Assembly (NCBI GenBank): GCA_943737045.1
Contig: CALSFV010000401.1
Coordinates: 1-64,000 of the forward strand
Origin: Parapristionchus giblindavisi
Lineage: Eukaryota; Nematoda; Chromadorea; Rhabditida; Diplogasteridae
Direction: 5' to 3'
DNA: 64,000 nucleotides
Shown piece by piece: positions 12,636-25,245 of the stretch. The notes beneath the pieces are model-generated. The model did not search any database. It was not told where the DNA came from and saw nothing but the letters and a program-made list of their open reading frames with translations. Numbering within the stretch: the first letter of the stretch is position 1; each line of letters begins with the position of its first letter. Position numbers and translations under genes: made by a program.

Positions 12636-15516
12636 ATGCCTCCCAAAGACGAATATAAGAATCAGGACGATAAGCGTCTGTCTGCTGTCATCGTAGCTGA
12701 AAGCTTCGAGCCTCGATTTTCCGTGATATCATCTGCTTCACTCGTAAGATTTAAATTGTATATCACCATATTCATAATATAATAGGGTGAGCAAGAGATA
12801 TGTAATGTACCAGCTATTGAACATACTCTTCGATGGATATCACGTTGTGATATCGCTCATATTGTTATTGTTGTGTCGGAGAGAAATGCATCAGCATATC
12901 AGAAGATTGAGATGTGAGCAGTATTGTCACCTGATATCTTGATGAAGTCATACTTTCAGTTCTTGGAAAGGTCTCTTTGATTCCTTCACAATTGTCATCT
13001 GTCAGAATGCTCATAGTATCGGAGATGCACTAAGAGATGCACGTTTTAACCATTATCTTTTGACTTGTTTTTATTTATATTTCGTTCAGGTGGAAGGCCG
13101 TAATGTGATATCTGGTCACTTTCTTATGATCCCTTCACCTGTTTCATTCTGTAATTCAACGTTCCAAAGTGAGATCACAACATTCAAGTTAGTATCTTTC
13201 TTTGTTCAAATTACTGTTATTCATCATACGTCTAAATTATATTATTTGAGGCAACGATTCAAGAAAGATAGAAATGCAGTGATGACTTTGATCTACGCTG
13301 AGACATCTTATCATCCTAACTATGTAGCCATCGATGATAAGTCTAAATTGATTGCATTTCATTCACCGTGTGATCCACAGAAACTCGATACCCAAGATGT
13401 ATCATACTGTCAGCTCTAAAACTATCTAATTAAAAAAAATATTTCAGTCGGAAGAAGACTTCAAAGAGAATGTTAAAGTTTTGAAGAATGTTGTTGATAC
13501 GGGAATATCGATCTTCTCGCTTCAAGTTAGTTATAGTTATCGATTATAGTAAAGTAATGATAATCTTACTGTAGGCTCTAGCTCATTTTACGGATAATTT
13601 TGATTTCCAAACTCGTGATGAAGTGATTCGACATATTCTTGTGAATGAAGAAATAATGGGACAATGTGTTCATGTAGAAATTCTTTCATCGAATGAAACT
13701 GCTATATCTATCTAGTAATTATTCATTCATTATTCATTATATTATTATTCAATTGATTACAGTGATTATGATGGTCTTATACGTTCAAATGATCAATTTA
13801 TTTGTCGTTGGTTCTTTCCTCTTGTTCCAATCAATAAGAATAACTCTATTCATATTAGAAATGGAAATGTTCTGACTGAAGGAAATGAAAGGTATTCTAT
13901 TCTATTCTATCTATCTGATTATCTTGTTAACGCACTCCAAACTAATTTGACTCTTCGCTCGCTCCCATAGAAATAAAATGAGAGAGTGTGGCCAGAGCGG
14001 AGAGTTTCAAGTTAGCTTGGAATGATAGTATCTTAAGAGTATCTCTCAAAGGATGGAATTGTTTCATTGGAAAGGATGTTTCTTTATGTAAAGAGAAAGA
14101 AGCATTGATTATTTCATCTACAGTAGCCAATGGATGTTCAATTGGTACACTCTATACCATTAATGAATATAATATTGTTTAAATTGTAGGAAAAGGAGTT
14201 CGTATCGTTTATAGTATAATATCAAATGATTGTGTAATAGGAGATAATGTATCATTGGATCGAGTATTCATATCACAATGTGTTATCATATCTAATGGAA
14301 TTGATTTACCACCTCAAACTATTATTGGACCTAATGTAACATATTTTATTATTGATTTATGATAATATTCTTATTCAAGGTGAAATTATCATCTAATATC
14401 ACCATTCCATCCAATTCTTTCATTAGTTGTACTCAACCAAATGAAGATATCGATGATTTAGTTGTATCGAAAGAACTATCTAAAGGTATGAATGAATTGT
14501 CTGATAAGATGTTCAAAAGTCGCCAAAAGAAACGAAATAAAAAAGGATTAGAGAGTGTGTAAAACAGTTTACTCTTTACTTGTTTTCTTTTGTCAACTTG
14601 AAGAAGTGATTAGTAATGATGAAGTATATGTAGGTATCTATGCATGGATTCCAAAGAATGGTTCAAATTGGTGGAATGGATCATGGATTGGTATAGATGA
14701 TGAAGATAATGATGATAATAAGAATGATGAGAATATGAATAAAGAAGAAGGAAATGATGATGAAGATGAAGATGAAGAATATGATGATGATAAAGTATTC
14801 TATGATGAAGTATATGATAGTATGAAAGCTAATCTTAATGATAACAAAATATCCCCTGAAAATGTATGTTTCTACCTATTATTGCTTATTTCCCATTTGC
14901 TTTTGTGTTCTAAAAGTCACTGGAATGATCTGATATTGATATACTTGATTTAAGATGAAGAAATTGATAGTGGAGATTAATTCATCCAAAATTGCTTATA
15001 ATATCACTATGGATAAGGTTCGTTCATATTGTTGATCATTCCATTCATTCATTTCATTCATAGGTTGCTTCTCTTGTTTTTATTGCTTTTCTTCGATTAC
15101 CAAATAATGATACTTTTGATAAGATCAAAAAGGTTAGTTTAGTTTATAGTATACCATACCATATTGATTATTTGATTACTTAAGAGAGTTCAAAATTATA
15201 TTGGTCTATTCCGTAACTATTATAAGGATGAGGATGCTCAATGTAGTCTACTCAAAGGATTGAATGTATGAATAATTCATTAAATCAATCAATAATTGAA
15301 TTGATATTATTATAGGAACATCTATCATCAAATAGAGAATCTTTTTCTCCATTAGTTGCTAAGATCATTCATTACTTATATGAATTAGATATTCTATCAG
15401 AAGAATCAATTCTTGAATGGAATAGTCGACTTGATGATGAAGATCCCATTAAAGGATTAGTCAAGAAGATTATTGATTGGTTAGAAGAAAGTGATGATGA
15501 TGATGAAGAGGAATAG
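12636..15516 (+). CDS. EIF2B5: Translation initiation factor eIF2B epsilon subunit
   Basis: eIF2B epsilon is the catalytic subunit of the GDP-GTP exchange factor for eIF2. The start lies two bases after TATTCAG, a likely trans-splice acceptor. The N-terminal nucleotidyltransferase-like domain reads RLSAVIVAESFEPRF ... ALRDAHVEGRNVISGHFLMIP. A left-handed beta-helix of hexapeptide repeats follows (NCFIGKDVSL, STVANGCSIGKGV, CVIGDNVSLDRVFI). After a Glu/Asp/Asn-rich linker (about 14700-14800) comes the C-terminal W2/HEAT domain, ending DWLEESDDDDEEE as the acidic-aromatic box requires. Size is about 640 residues. One junction (around 13891-13990) is awkward: the frame needs an acceptor at GAGAGAG|TG after an upstream in-frame TGA. 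UBE3C starts 201 bp downstream. Confidence 0.93.
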
Positions 15517-15594
15517 ATAGTATCTCTTATTATAGTATTCATTGTATTTATACGGGTCATTGGGTTATAATCCATATTACCTTGTTTTGTTCCT

Positions 15595-15717
15595 TGCTAA
15601 TAAAGAGATATTGATTGATTTGATTATTTAATTGAAATTATATATGGTTGTGTACCATTCGTTAATATCTATTACTTGAGTTACATTCATGATATAAAGA
15701 TATAATAATAGATCGAT
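15595..15717 (+). promoter_or_regulatory. eIF2B5-UBE3C intercistronic region with polyadenylation signal
   Basis: The two genes are on the same strand and 201 bp apart. AATAAA at about 15600 serves the upstream gene. The rest is T/A-rich and short, as in nematode operons. I see no strong TTTCAG directly before the UBE3C start, so trans-splicing of the second gene is plausible but not shown. Confidence 0.4.
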
Positions 15718-18700
15718 ATGTCTTCATTCGATCTTTATGATTTCAATGGATCTATTAAAAGGAATCGAACACAAGAAGCTATGTTGAATACACTTGTGAG
15801 TATACATTTCATAATTTGATACACTCATGTAGCCTACCTCAATTTGTCATACTTTGGCATACTGTAGATTGTCTGGATATTATTGATTTATTTCTATGTT
15901 TTACGAGAACCCATCTGAGGGAATATGAGATGACACAGCAAAAAATAGTTTTTTTCTGTTTGATGTGGAATATAATAGTGCACTGGCAATCGACCTCAGC
16001 CATACATATGATAAAGTTTGATTTTGTGCGTGAATTTTACTGTAGGAAAAATTGTTCGGTTGGTCAAAAGCAATAATCTCAAGAACCGACCGACACGGAA
16101 GGGGTACCAATCGATTCCTCGTGTGAATTCAAGCAAATTTTACACCGACCACTTTAATCATAGCGTCACAGAATTCAGCTATTATAAAAATAAAGGTAAA
16201 GGTAAGGTAATTAAAGTATTGAATGGAAATTACTATGCGAAATTACTGTTCTCTAAAAGGAAAAAAATTAAATGCAAAAATTTTAAAAATTAATTTAATC
16301 GTTCTAAATTTAATAACCAACCTTGTATTAAAATATAAAGGCAAACAAACCGGTTAAGTTTGTACACGAAAGTAAAATACGACGAAAACTAGGAAAACTC
16401 ACTTGACGATCATCGTTTGGTGTAATTTACGTTGAAACCTGTATTTTCATAGTATCTCGATACTGTGACGCCATACATTTTTGCCCCACCCACCATACAT
16501 GGGCGGGCATTGCCGCTGGAAATGAAAATCGGGTGGTCGGGTGCCAAAATCGGGTAGGTTTGACGCAAAAATTTCATTTTCAAGTGAATTTTGCCAAATC
16601 GTTTTCAATTTTCGATGAATTTTGGCTAAATCGGGTGGGTTTGGTGCCAAAATCGAGTGGGTATTGTCGCTAGCGGCAATGCCGCCCACGTATGGCACCC
16701 ACAATCTATTTTTTTGTGAATTAGAAACTGACCCGAAATTAGAAAAAAACTGACCCGATCTACATCTCAAGTACTTGGAACTGACGCCCTGATTGAAAAG
16801 TGGTCGGTCTAAAAGTTGCTTATATTCTTACGAGGAATCGATTGGTACCACTCTCGAGTTGATCGGAAATGGGCTTCTTCGGAGCCGAATAATTTTTTTT
16901 CGACCTTCCGAACATTTTTTCCTACAGTAACCTTCACAGCAAAAAATAAAACTTTCTCAGCGCTGTAGCGTTGAGATCGCCTGACAGAGGACGATTATAT
17001 TTTACAACAAAAAATTTAAAAATATTTTTTGCTATATGCACAACACAGTCTATCTTACATTTCAGAATAGTCGGGCAGCTTTCTTAGAGAAATTGGAATT
17101 AGAAAGGAGAGAAAGAGCAGAAGGAGGGAAGAAGATAAAGGCATCATTACGAATACAATCATTATGGAGAGGTTACTGTATTAGAATGAAATCAAAGAAT
17201 GAATTAAGAAGATTATTCGATTCATTTCCTAATGATTCTATTGAGGTAGTGATTATCAATTTAATCTTTATCAAATCATTTATTCAGACACAAATTCGAA
17301 GAATCTCTTACTTTTATAATAATGATATTGATAAGGAACGATTGGTTAGTTCACTTTCATCATTTCATTCTATTATATCTATGTTAAATAGCTTCAAAAT
17401 CATTTTCCTTATGCTCTTGTGAACACTTATTGACTGCTCTATCGGATTATCGACTATTTCCTCATTTTTGGTATACTGTATTTGTTCAGACTACCGTATG
17501 CTCTTCGGTTCTTCGCGCCAATTCAAATGTCTCCACTCTTCCCCTCTCCTTGAGAAAATATTTTGCAAAGAGGTATACAATAATAATTTGGTAATAATAT
17601 GATTGATGTAATTTAGAGCTCTATTCCCATTTCTATGTAAAGTAGATGGATGTATGAATGTAACTGCTATTCTTCGTTTCATTCAAATTACAACTAAATC
17701 TAATGAATGGATCATATTTGTTAAGGTACATATTATATCACTATTCATACAATCTTTCATTTATATATCATAGTCTATCATAGGTCAAAAAGTACGTTGC
17801 AGACTACGAATCCTCACCGCATTTTGTGAATGTGTAACTTATTCGACCTATGTAGTCTAGATATAATAATAGCGCAAATTGAAATGAGGATTACTATAAT
17901 CTCTTACATTTACTCCACACGGCGGTTCAATTAAGAGAAATCCCTACATTTAACTTTGGCTTGAATGCTCTTGCATTACGAAAAATCGGCAAAGTTGATT
18001 TGCACTGGGCGGGATTCGAACCTACGAGGTTCGGATCGCTAAACAAAAGCTCTATCCACTAAGCCATCTCAACATGACTCGCGAATCGTAAAACTCGATG
18101 ATAGGTCTAGTCAGAAGCGAGCGCCCAGATATACCGTAATCAACTTTCGCGCTGGGAGAACCTAGATGTTTTACTGCTTATCATCACTCAGTTTGCGATA
18201 CTTTCTTTCTCAGGCAAGAGCTTCTTAATTACTATCATTGAGCCGCCGTGCTCCATGATTCATTGATTAAACGATGTCTCCTGTACTCTCATTCATGAAA
18301 CATCCTCTATATATTGATTAATGAATGAATGAATAATTCAGAATGGTTACTTTGATGCAATTCTCTCAGTCTTCATAATACGTGCATCATCATTGAATAC
18401 TGTGAATGAAGAAGAAAGACTTGCTCCTCATCTAAAATCTATATTCGATATACTACTATTACCATTGGAAGATACATCTACTAGGTATACTGTATCTATC
18501 TATATATTGATTGATTGATAGTATTATTGATTTCAGATGTGAATGTACCTTCTTCTTATTAGATTCTCTTACCCATATATCTCATAATCATTTATCTATC
18601 ATAGGTCTAACACTATGTCCATCAATTGTATCATATTTCTCTACTCGTATCAATTTACTTGTATCCTCATTAGATCGAGATATGAATGGATATAATTCAT

Positions 18701-21626
18701 TATCATCTCCATCTATTATTCCATTCCTTATTCTATTATCAAGTCTTCTTAATCTTCCATTAGATCAATTATCGATCCATCAATCTCTTCTTAATCATCT
18801 ATCTCATCTATGTCCATCTATTGATTACTATTCTACAGTACCCCCTCTACTTCGTAATCTAATTGATAATCGTTTATCATCATCATCTCTTATTTCTCTC
18901 TATTCATCTCTTCCTTTCTCATCTCAATTAGTATCAACTATAACATATTTCTCTTCAATCTCTTCATTTCATCGTGATTCATTATATCAATTAGTATTAG
19001 ATCCATTATTTCTTCCATCATATTTCTCATATCTATGTAGTTTATCTCCATCATCTAATTCATTATCTCCATCTCAAACTATTAATCTATTACGTAATGG
19101 AATACTTCCATCTAATTCAAATCAACGTCATTTCTTTATTTCTTCACTTGCTTTATTCTCTCGTCTTCTTAATTATCTTATTCTTCGTACCGATGATGAT
19201 AAGTTTATGGAATCATCATGGAATTTTGTATTCAATTATGCTGATACTACTGGTATTCTATCACTACTCAGGTATGTCATTCTCATATCAATCAATAATA
19301 TCCTCCTTTCTCATCAATCAATAATATCCATTCTATCAAATCAATCAATAATCATTATGATTAAAGGGACATTGCTCTTTCACTTGTATCTATTGTTTTT
19401 CCTGATGAGAAATTAACTGGAATTGAAGAAAGAAAAGAGATAGCAAAAGAATGTGAAGAACTATTTCAAGAGGTATTTATTCATTCATTCATCCTTTTTG
19501 ATTTAGTAATTGAATGAATGATTGATTATAGGTAGTATCACTTCTTCAAAGAGCTCATTCAAAAGATCAGAGAATTGAGTTTCTTCCAAGAGATTTTTGG
19601 TCTAAACATGGAAAAGAGGTAGAATATCGATTGATTATATCAATCATATCGATTGATTATAGATTAGTTTATCTCGTCGAACATTGAAATCTCGTCGTAT
19701 TGAAAGATCAAATGGAAGAAGAGGAAGAGGATATAGTGGAATGAATCATCAACCTTCATTTCTACAACAATTCATTGAAGTATTTCATTCATTCATTCAT
19801 TCATTCGTATATATGAATGATTATTATTGCAGACATTATCAGGATCAGAATCAGATTCAGATGATGAAATAGAAAGAGTAGAAAGAGTAGCTAGAATGAA
19901 TCCATCTGATAGAAGAACTATGACTATTATGAGATGTATTCCATTTGTTATTCCTTTTATTCATCGAGTTGGAGTTAGTTTATTATATTATATATATCTA
20001 TTTGATCTTTGATCTCTTATAGATGTTGAAAGAGTTAATAGTAGAAGATAAAGAAAGTCAGAGAACACAAATAGATGTATCTGTAAGAAGAACTCATTTA
20101 TATGAAGATGCATTCGTTGATCTTAGTCTAGAGAATGGTAAGGTTATTGATTGATTGATTGATCTTTGATCTTTTGATATGTTAGCCCGTTCACTTCGAC
20201 CACCTCTTCGTGTATCAATGAAGAATTGGATTGGAATGGAAGAAGCTGGAATAGATGGAGGAGGAATATTTAGAGAATTTCTTACTGAAGTAATATAATA
20301 GATAATTAAACCATTTGATTATATGTACTTATAATGAATGATTAAGGTAATAAAAGAAGCTCTTGATGTATCTCGTGGTTTATTCACTGAGACTAATGAT
20401 CATCTTCTATATCCTAATCCATTAGCTCCTCTTATTATGGATAACTATAGGTAATCAATAACTATCTATCATATCAAATCAATATTTGATTATAGAGTTC
20501 ATTACTTCTTTATTGGTCGTTTACTTGGTAAAGCAATCTATGAAGGCCAACTATTAGATGTTCGATTAGCTGATTTCTTCCTTTCAAGATTATTTTCTAA
20601 TAATAAGATTGATGTCGACCTTGTACAAGTTTGTATTTATATTTATTCTATAATATTGATTGATTGATTTAGATGAAAGGAGTTGATCCAATTGTATATA
20701 ATAACCTTGTACAACTTCGATTAATGGATACTAGTAAAGTTAGTACTTTAATTAAATGATATAATCTCTAAATATTATATATGTATAGGTTGAATCACTT
20801 GATCTGGATTTCTCTGTATTAGTGGATGAAATGGGAAGAACTAGAGTAAGTTGACATTATTGGTTTGGTTTATCATTCTTCTAGATTACTGTAATATATG
20901 GTTATACTTATATTATAGAAAGTAGATCTAATTCCAAATGGATCGAATATTCGTGTTAATGGTACTAATAGAGATGAATATATACAGAAATATGTTAATT
21001 TCTTCCTTCATGAAAGAGTTAGTTGATCTATTGATTGATTGATTATATTGATTGATTCAGTTATCTGAAATGGTAGAATGTCTTCGTAATGGAGTATCTG
21101 ATGTGGTTGAAACACGATGGTTGGCTATATTCTCAGCTCGTGAATTAGCTCTTCTTGTTAGTGGAGAAGAAGGAGATATTGATATTGATGATCTCAAACG
21201 GAATACAGTAATCCATCTACCAAGATCATCTGATGAAGATTCTATCTCAAGGTATACTGTATCATGAATCAATCAATACTTCTATCCATATTTTAGATAT
21301 ATTGATTCTTTTTGGTCTGTAATTCGTTCATTTTCTTCATCTGAACGTCGTTTATTCATTAAATTCGTAACAGGATGTCCACGTCCTCCATTAGGGGGAT
21401 TCTCTACACTTCATCCATCTGTATCTATCTATCTATCTATCAATCTATCAATCAATCAATAAACTCATTTCAGATTGGTATTCAATTAGTGTCATCATCA
21501 GATCGATTGCCTTCGTCAGCTACGTGTATGAATCTACTGAAACTACCTCTCTATTCAGATAAATCAATATTAGAAGACAGATTAAGATATTCAATTAATG
21601 CCGGTGCTGGATTTGAACTCTCATAG
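15718..21626 (+). CDS. UBE3C: HECT-type E3 ubiquitin ligase, UBE3C-like
   Basis: About 20 exons give a protein of about 1000 residues. The N-terminus ([14 protein letters not shown], then [17 protein letters not shown]) leads into an IQ motif ([19 protein letters not shown]), the arrangement of UBE3C/UBE3B. A long helical middle region follows, with one large exon at about 18538-19271. The HECT domain carries [33 protein letters not shown] and the catalytic cysteine in [12 protein letters not shown]. The end [10 protein letters not shown] matches UBE3C closely. UBE3C extends ubiquitin chains and improves proteasome processivity. Intron 1 (15796-17062) holds nested inverted-repeat elements, and a later intron (about 17726-18340) holds a tRNA-like sequence in a MITE. 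Confidence 0.93.
15937..17035. mobile_element. Long inverted-repeat element in UBE3C intron 1
   Basis: Two arms of about 230-260 bp in opposite orientation flank a centre. Shared words are CTGTAGGAAAAA-TTGTTCGG, GGTACCAATCGATTCCTCGT (left 16108-16127, right inverted at about 16830-16850), CACCGACCACTTT and AGCAAAAAATA near the outer ends. The arms have diverged by substitutions and small indels, so this is an older insertion. No transposase is visible. The centre contains a second inverted-repeat unit. Confidence 0.7.
16470..16710. mobile_element. Nested GC-richer MITE inside the larger element
   Basis: Ends are inverted: CCACCCACCATACATGGGCG then GGCATTGCCGC on the left, and GCGGCAATGCCGCCCACGTA then TGGCACCCA on the right. 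The centre has repeated AATCGGGTGGGTTTGGTGCC-like words. It interrupts the centre of the UBE3C intron-1 element. Confidence 0.6.
17918..18250. mobile_element. MITE with CACGGCGG ends carrying a tRNA-like sequence
   Basis: A 333-bp unit with ends CACGGCGGTTCAAT and ATTGAGCCGCCGTG, flanked by the direct repeat CTCCA (17913-17917 and 18251-18255). It lies in a UBE3C intron. Inside, on the minus strand, is a tRNA-like segment with intact-looking box A and box B. Confidence 0.7.
18000..18076 (-). pseudogene. tRNA-like sequence (degenerate tRNA)
   Basis: The minus strand reads GTTGAGA-TGGCTTAGTGGATAGAGC (D-arm, box A) and later TAGGTTCGAATCCCGC (T-arm, box B), correctly spaced for a tRNA without a long variable arm. 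The D-stem and most of the T-stem pair. The acceptor stem does not close, and the anticodon stem has at least two mismatches; the anticodon position would read AGC (Ala). A functional tRNA is unlikely. Pol III promoter boxes look preserved. Confidence 0.6.
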
Positions 21627-21785
21627 ATTGTTCATTCTTAATCTTTTCATTGTATTTAAATAATTGTTGTAATTATTCATCTATAAAACCCGTGTAGCTA
21701 AGGTACTGTACAATGTAAGAAGTGTCTTTGTTGTAAAATAATTGTTGACTCATTTATTAATTCATCCATAAATTTTAATTTAATC

Positions 21786-22720
21786 CTATATACATTTAAA
21801 TGAACACGAACATTCACATTCACAATCACCTGTCTTCTTCTTATGAGTTACCTTAAGAACATTGATTATCGATTGATTATATTGATTGATTGTGACCTTT
21901 ATTGGTTCTTCTCCATTCTCACATAGATGAGGTCCACATTCACATAAACATTCTTCACATTCAACTAAATATTCAATATATTGTGTATTAATCAATAAGA
22001 ATTGAACTTACTGTCGTTATCAATTGGAGGGAATAGTTCTGATTCAAATGCACATGTTTCAATCTTCCATATAAGATCAACTATAATATAGATATTGAAT
22101 GTGAATATAATAGTTGTATGATACCAAGTGTATTATTAGTATGATGTATTTGATGCCAACATTGTATTCCTCTATACATAAGATCATCAACAATAGAATG
22201 ATCAAATGGAAGAGTTACTTTATTCAAATCATCATGAATACAGGATTCTGTTACTACACGAACTTCTGATGATGAACAACATATTGGATCTAATCTCAAA
22301 TCAATCAATACATTCATAAATTCATTATTTATACTTACAGTACTGCTTTGGTTGTATTCTCAACTTCAAATACATGAATTCCTCCTAACCATTGAGATCC
22401 ACTACATCCTTCTAGTTGGCCATCACATCTACAGTATTCATATTCATATCAATCAATACTTATCTAAACTCACCTTGGAATTGATGGTTGAGATGCACAT
22501 ACCGTAGTCTTTTCAGATGCAATTCTTTCACAATCAATCGATATTGATCCTAATCCATGATTACTGTATACAGTATAGAGTTTAAGAATATGATATTAGA
22601 TAGATACCCTTTATGAATAGGAGATCTTCTGATTCGAGATATCCGATGTCCCTTTTGACATTCTAATGAATAATCAGTAGTAGATAAATGAATAAGAGAG
22701 AATAGAATAAAGATAAACAT
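21786..22720 (-). CDS. Secreted cysteine-rich protein, unknown family
   Basis: The start at 22720 gives a signal peptide (MFIFILFSLIHLSTTDYS). A domain beginning LECQKGHRISRIRRS follows, with several cysteines (ISIDCERI, TVCASQ, RCDGQLEGCSGSQWLGG, LDPICCSSSEVRV). The C-terminal part is very Cys/Glu-rich (VECEECLCECGPHLCENGEE and DCECECSCSFKCI). I count about 220 residues in six or so exons. The opening loosely resembles dermatopontin-type repeats (CPEGxxISxI), but I would not assign the family. Probably an extracellular disulfide-stabilised protein. It lies tail to tail with UBE3C. Confidence 0.6.
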
Positions 22721-22910
22721 GAATGAATAAAAGAGTCAAAGGATATGAACAATCTCTTTTCCCTTTCTATTTCATTCTCCTTTCACTATTCACCAAGTAC
22801 CTTCATATCCTGTTCCCCTTTTCCTCAAAAGGTCCGAAACATTAACAATTAGCTTTATTTAGATAAATAATGTGAATATATTCAGTTAATCTCAGTTATA
22901 TATGATACAA

Positions 22911-25182
22911 TTATGATGCATTAGGTAAACCACACATTGAGCATTCAATTAATTCATGAGCATTTTCGAATGTACAATGACGACATGACCATTTTGATGT
23001 AGATGAAGAACTTCCACTCAATGGATCTATAATGATATTATAGATATAATGAATGAATATGATATGAACATACTAATAGATGACGATCCTCCATTATGAT
23101 GAGATAATGCAACTAAAGTTGTCCAATGGTCTGTCTTCTCAGCCCATTCAATTGCCATTCCTCGATTTGCTGTCTTCACTGCTGTACATAGACTACGTAA
23201 TTCCTATAATATAATCAATATCATATATTAGACTACCATAGACTACCGTATACCTCATCAGTGAATGGAACAATAGATTGAGTAGCTAAAAATACAAGGA
23301 AATGGAAGTTAGTTGCTTGTTCAAGGAAGTTCTCTAGTGAGAATTGTTCACAATATTCAGCTAACTTATGACTCTCCTACAATATGATCATTTAGTTAAT
23401 CAATCAATAATAGTTTAACCTTACCTGAATCTCAGCAATACGTTGTCTATTCTCAATGGGGAACTTCTTATCTTTAGTAACATAGAATGTACATCTTGGT
23501 TCCTTTGGCATTCCAGCTGGTACATCAACCATAAGGAATTCTACTGGAAGAGGACGTCCCATACGACGTACCTATCAATCAATACATCAATCATCCAATA
23601 TAATCAAACAATCATTCATTCATTCATTCAATATAATAAATCAATCGATAAATACAACATTATTCAACTAACCTCAGCACCATATTCATTCTTCTCAGTG
23701 TACTGGACATCAGGAATGTAGTGTTGTTCATTTAATGGATTTTCTCTGTAAGACAAGAATACATTATAAATGTATACGAATAGATATGAGTCACAGATAC
23801 CTGATATAAGCGAGTTCGAAATGATTTGTGGGACAAAGTAGATTGGCTTCAACCAATTGCATACACTGATTTGATACCTACGATATCAAAATATTAACCA
23901 AATGTAAGACTACATCGCCAACATATTTCAGAAATCATTTTTTTAAACCAATAATTTATAGCCAAAAATAAATATAATGATGAATACCTGATAACCATGG
24001 AATGATACATTCTCACTTTCATCACCAGATGCAACAACCGTAACGAACTAAATAACATATATTCATCTATAATTATGAATGAATCAATAATACTTACTTT
24101 ACTACCATAGAATCCATCAGAACAGAATTGAGTAGCATTTGGATATTTAAGTTGAAGAGATGCAGCTGTTATACATTCTTCAGCAGATAAAAGATATGAT
24201 GATGAATGTCTTGTACAATGAACACTTCCATCTGCTTGATTAGCACTCCATAGATCAGTAAAGATCCATCCAACTCGTTTCAAATCTAACCAATCACATA
24301 TCTTATTCACTGCTTCTTCTTCACTTTCTTCTTCTAATTTGACAAATGACTGAAACAAATAATCGATAAATCATACAGTATGCCGTGAATTCAAACTTGT
24401 GAAGCAGTCTGGGGTGGTTCATAAATAGCAAGAACAATTGCACGAATACCAAGAGGGACATCAGTACATTCCTCATATCTTAATACAATGATTGATATAA
24501 TGAATCAAGTTGAATACATACCTTCCAATAAGATATCCAACTCTCTGTTCATTTGATTTTCTCCAATAATTGAGAAAATCATTAACGACATCTTCATTTT
24601 CGAAACAAACATTATCGACATGACGGAACTTCTGAAAGGTAAATGGAGGATGAATTGATCTGTATATTGAACAATTGAACCTGTCGATTGAGAGTGACAG
24701 TTGGTGGTCTACATTTAGTACAGATTCCTTTAGGATATGGCTTATGAGCAGCACAATTCAAATCAACACTCAATTTGACATTCTCTAACGGTTTCTTCAA
24801 TGAAGTACCTACAATGAAATACATAGATCAATATACAATGGAAGATACAGTACCTTTCCCATGACCAGACATTAACTTTCTACAATGTGCATGGAATGAC
24901 ATGTGCTTGATATCTTTCTCTTTTAGATACTCTTCATCGTATGGCTGAAAACATAAGACAATTCATCGATTAACTCAGATCAATATCTTACATCAGTGGG
25001 AAGGCAATATGAGCACTTTTGTCTAGCATTGTGTCTACATCTCTGAGGATCTCTTCCTCTCGCGATCTGTCCATCCTTACTTCCCAACAATACATCCACG
25101 TCATCTAACTTATCCTAAACATAATTCACATTCCTATCGATCAATCAAAGAATCTAACCTGTGTAGTAGCTTGTAATACCAT
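22911..25182 (-). CDS. NPLOC4: NPL4, ubiquitin-binding cofactor of p97/CDC-48
   Basis: NPL4 pairs with UFD1 to recruit ubiquitylated substrates to the p97 segregase, as in ER-associated degradation. The zf-NPL4 region is clear ([61 protein letters not shown]). The inactive MPN-type domain follows ([58 protein letters not shown]). The end carries an NZF finger ([10 protein letters not shown]...ECSMCGLP). The first Met I can support (25182) gives about 509 residues, starting beside the zf-NPL4 region. The N-terminal UBX-like domain of the human protein is not visible upstream to 26 kb, although a TTTCAG at about 25245 could lead to or from another exon. Confidence 0.92.
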
Positions 25183-25245
25183 CTCTCGAGAAACAAAACT
25201 ATATTCAAAACGATCAACGAGTAAGATGTGTTAGATGTTCACTGA

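Noticed and set aside
18511..19416. Plus-strand frame as a stand-alone membrane protein
   Set aside because: It joins in frame to UBE3C exons on both sides; its Leu/Ser richness is the helical middle of that protein.
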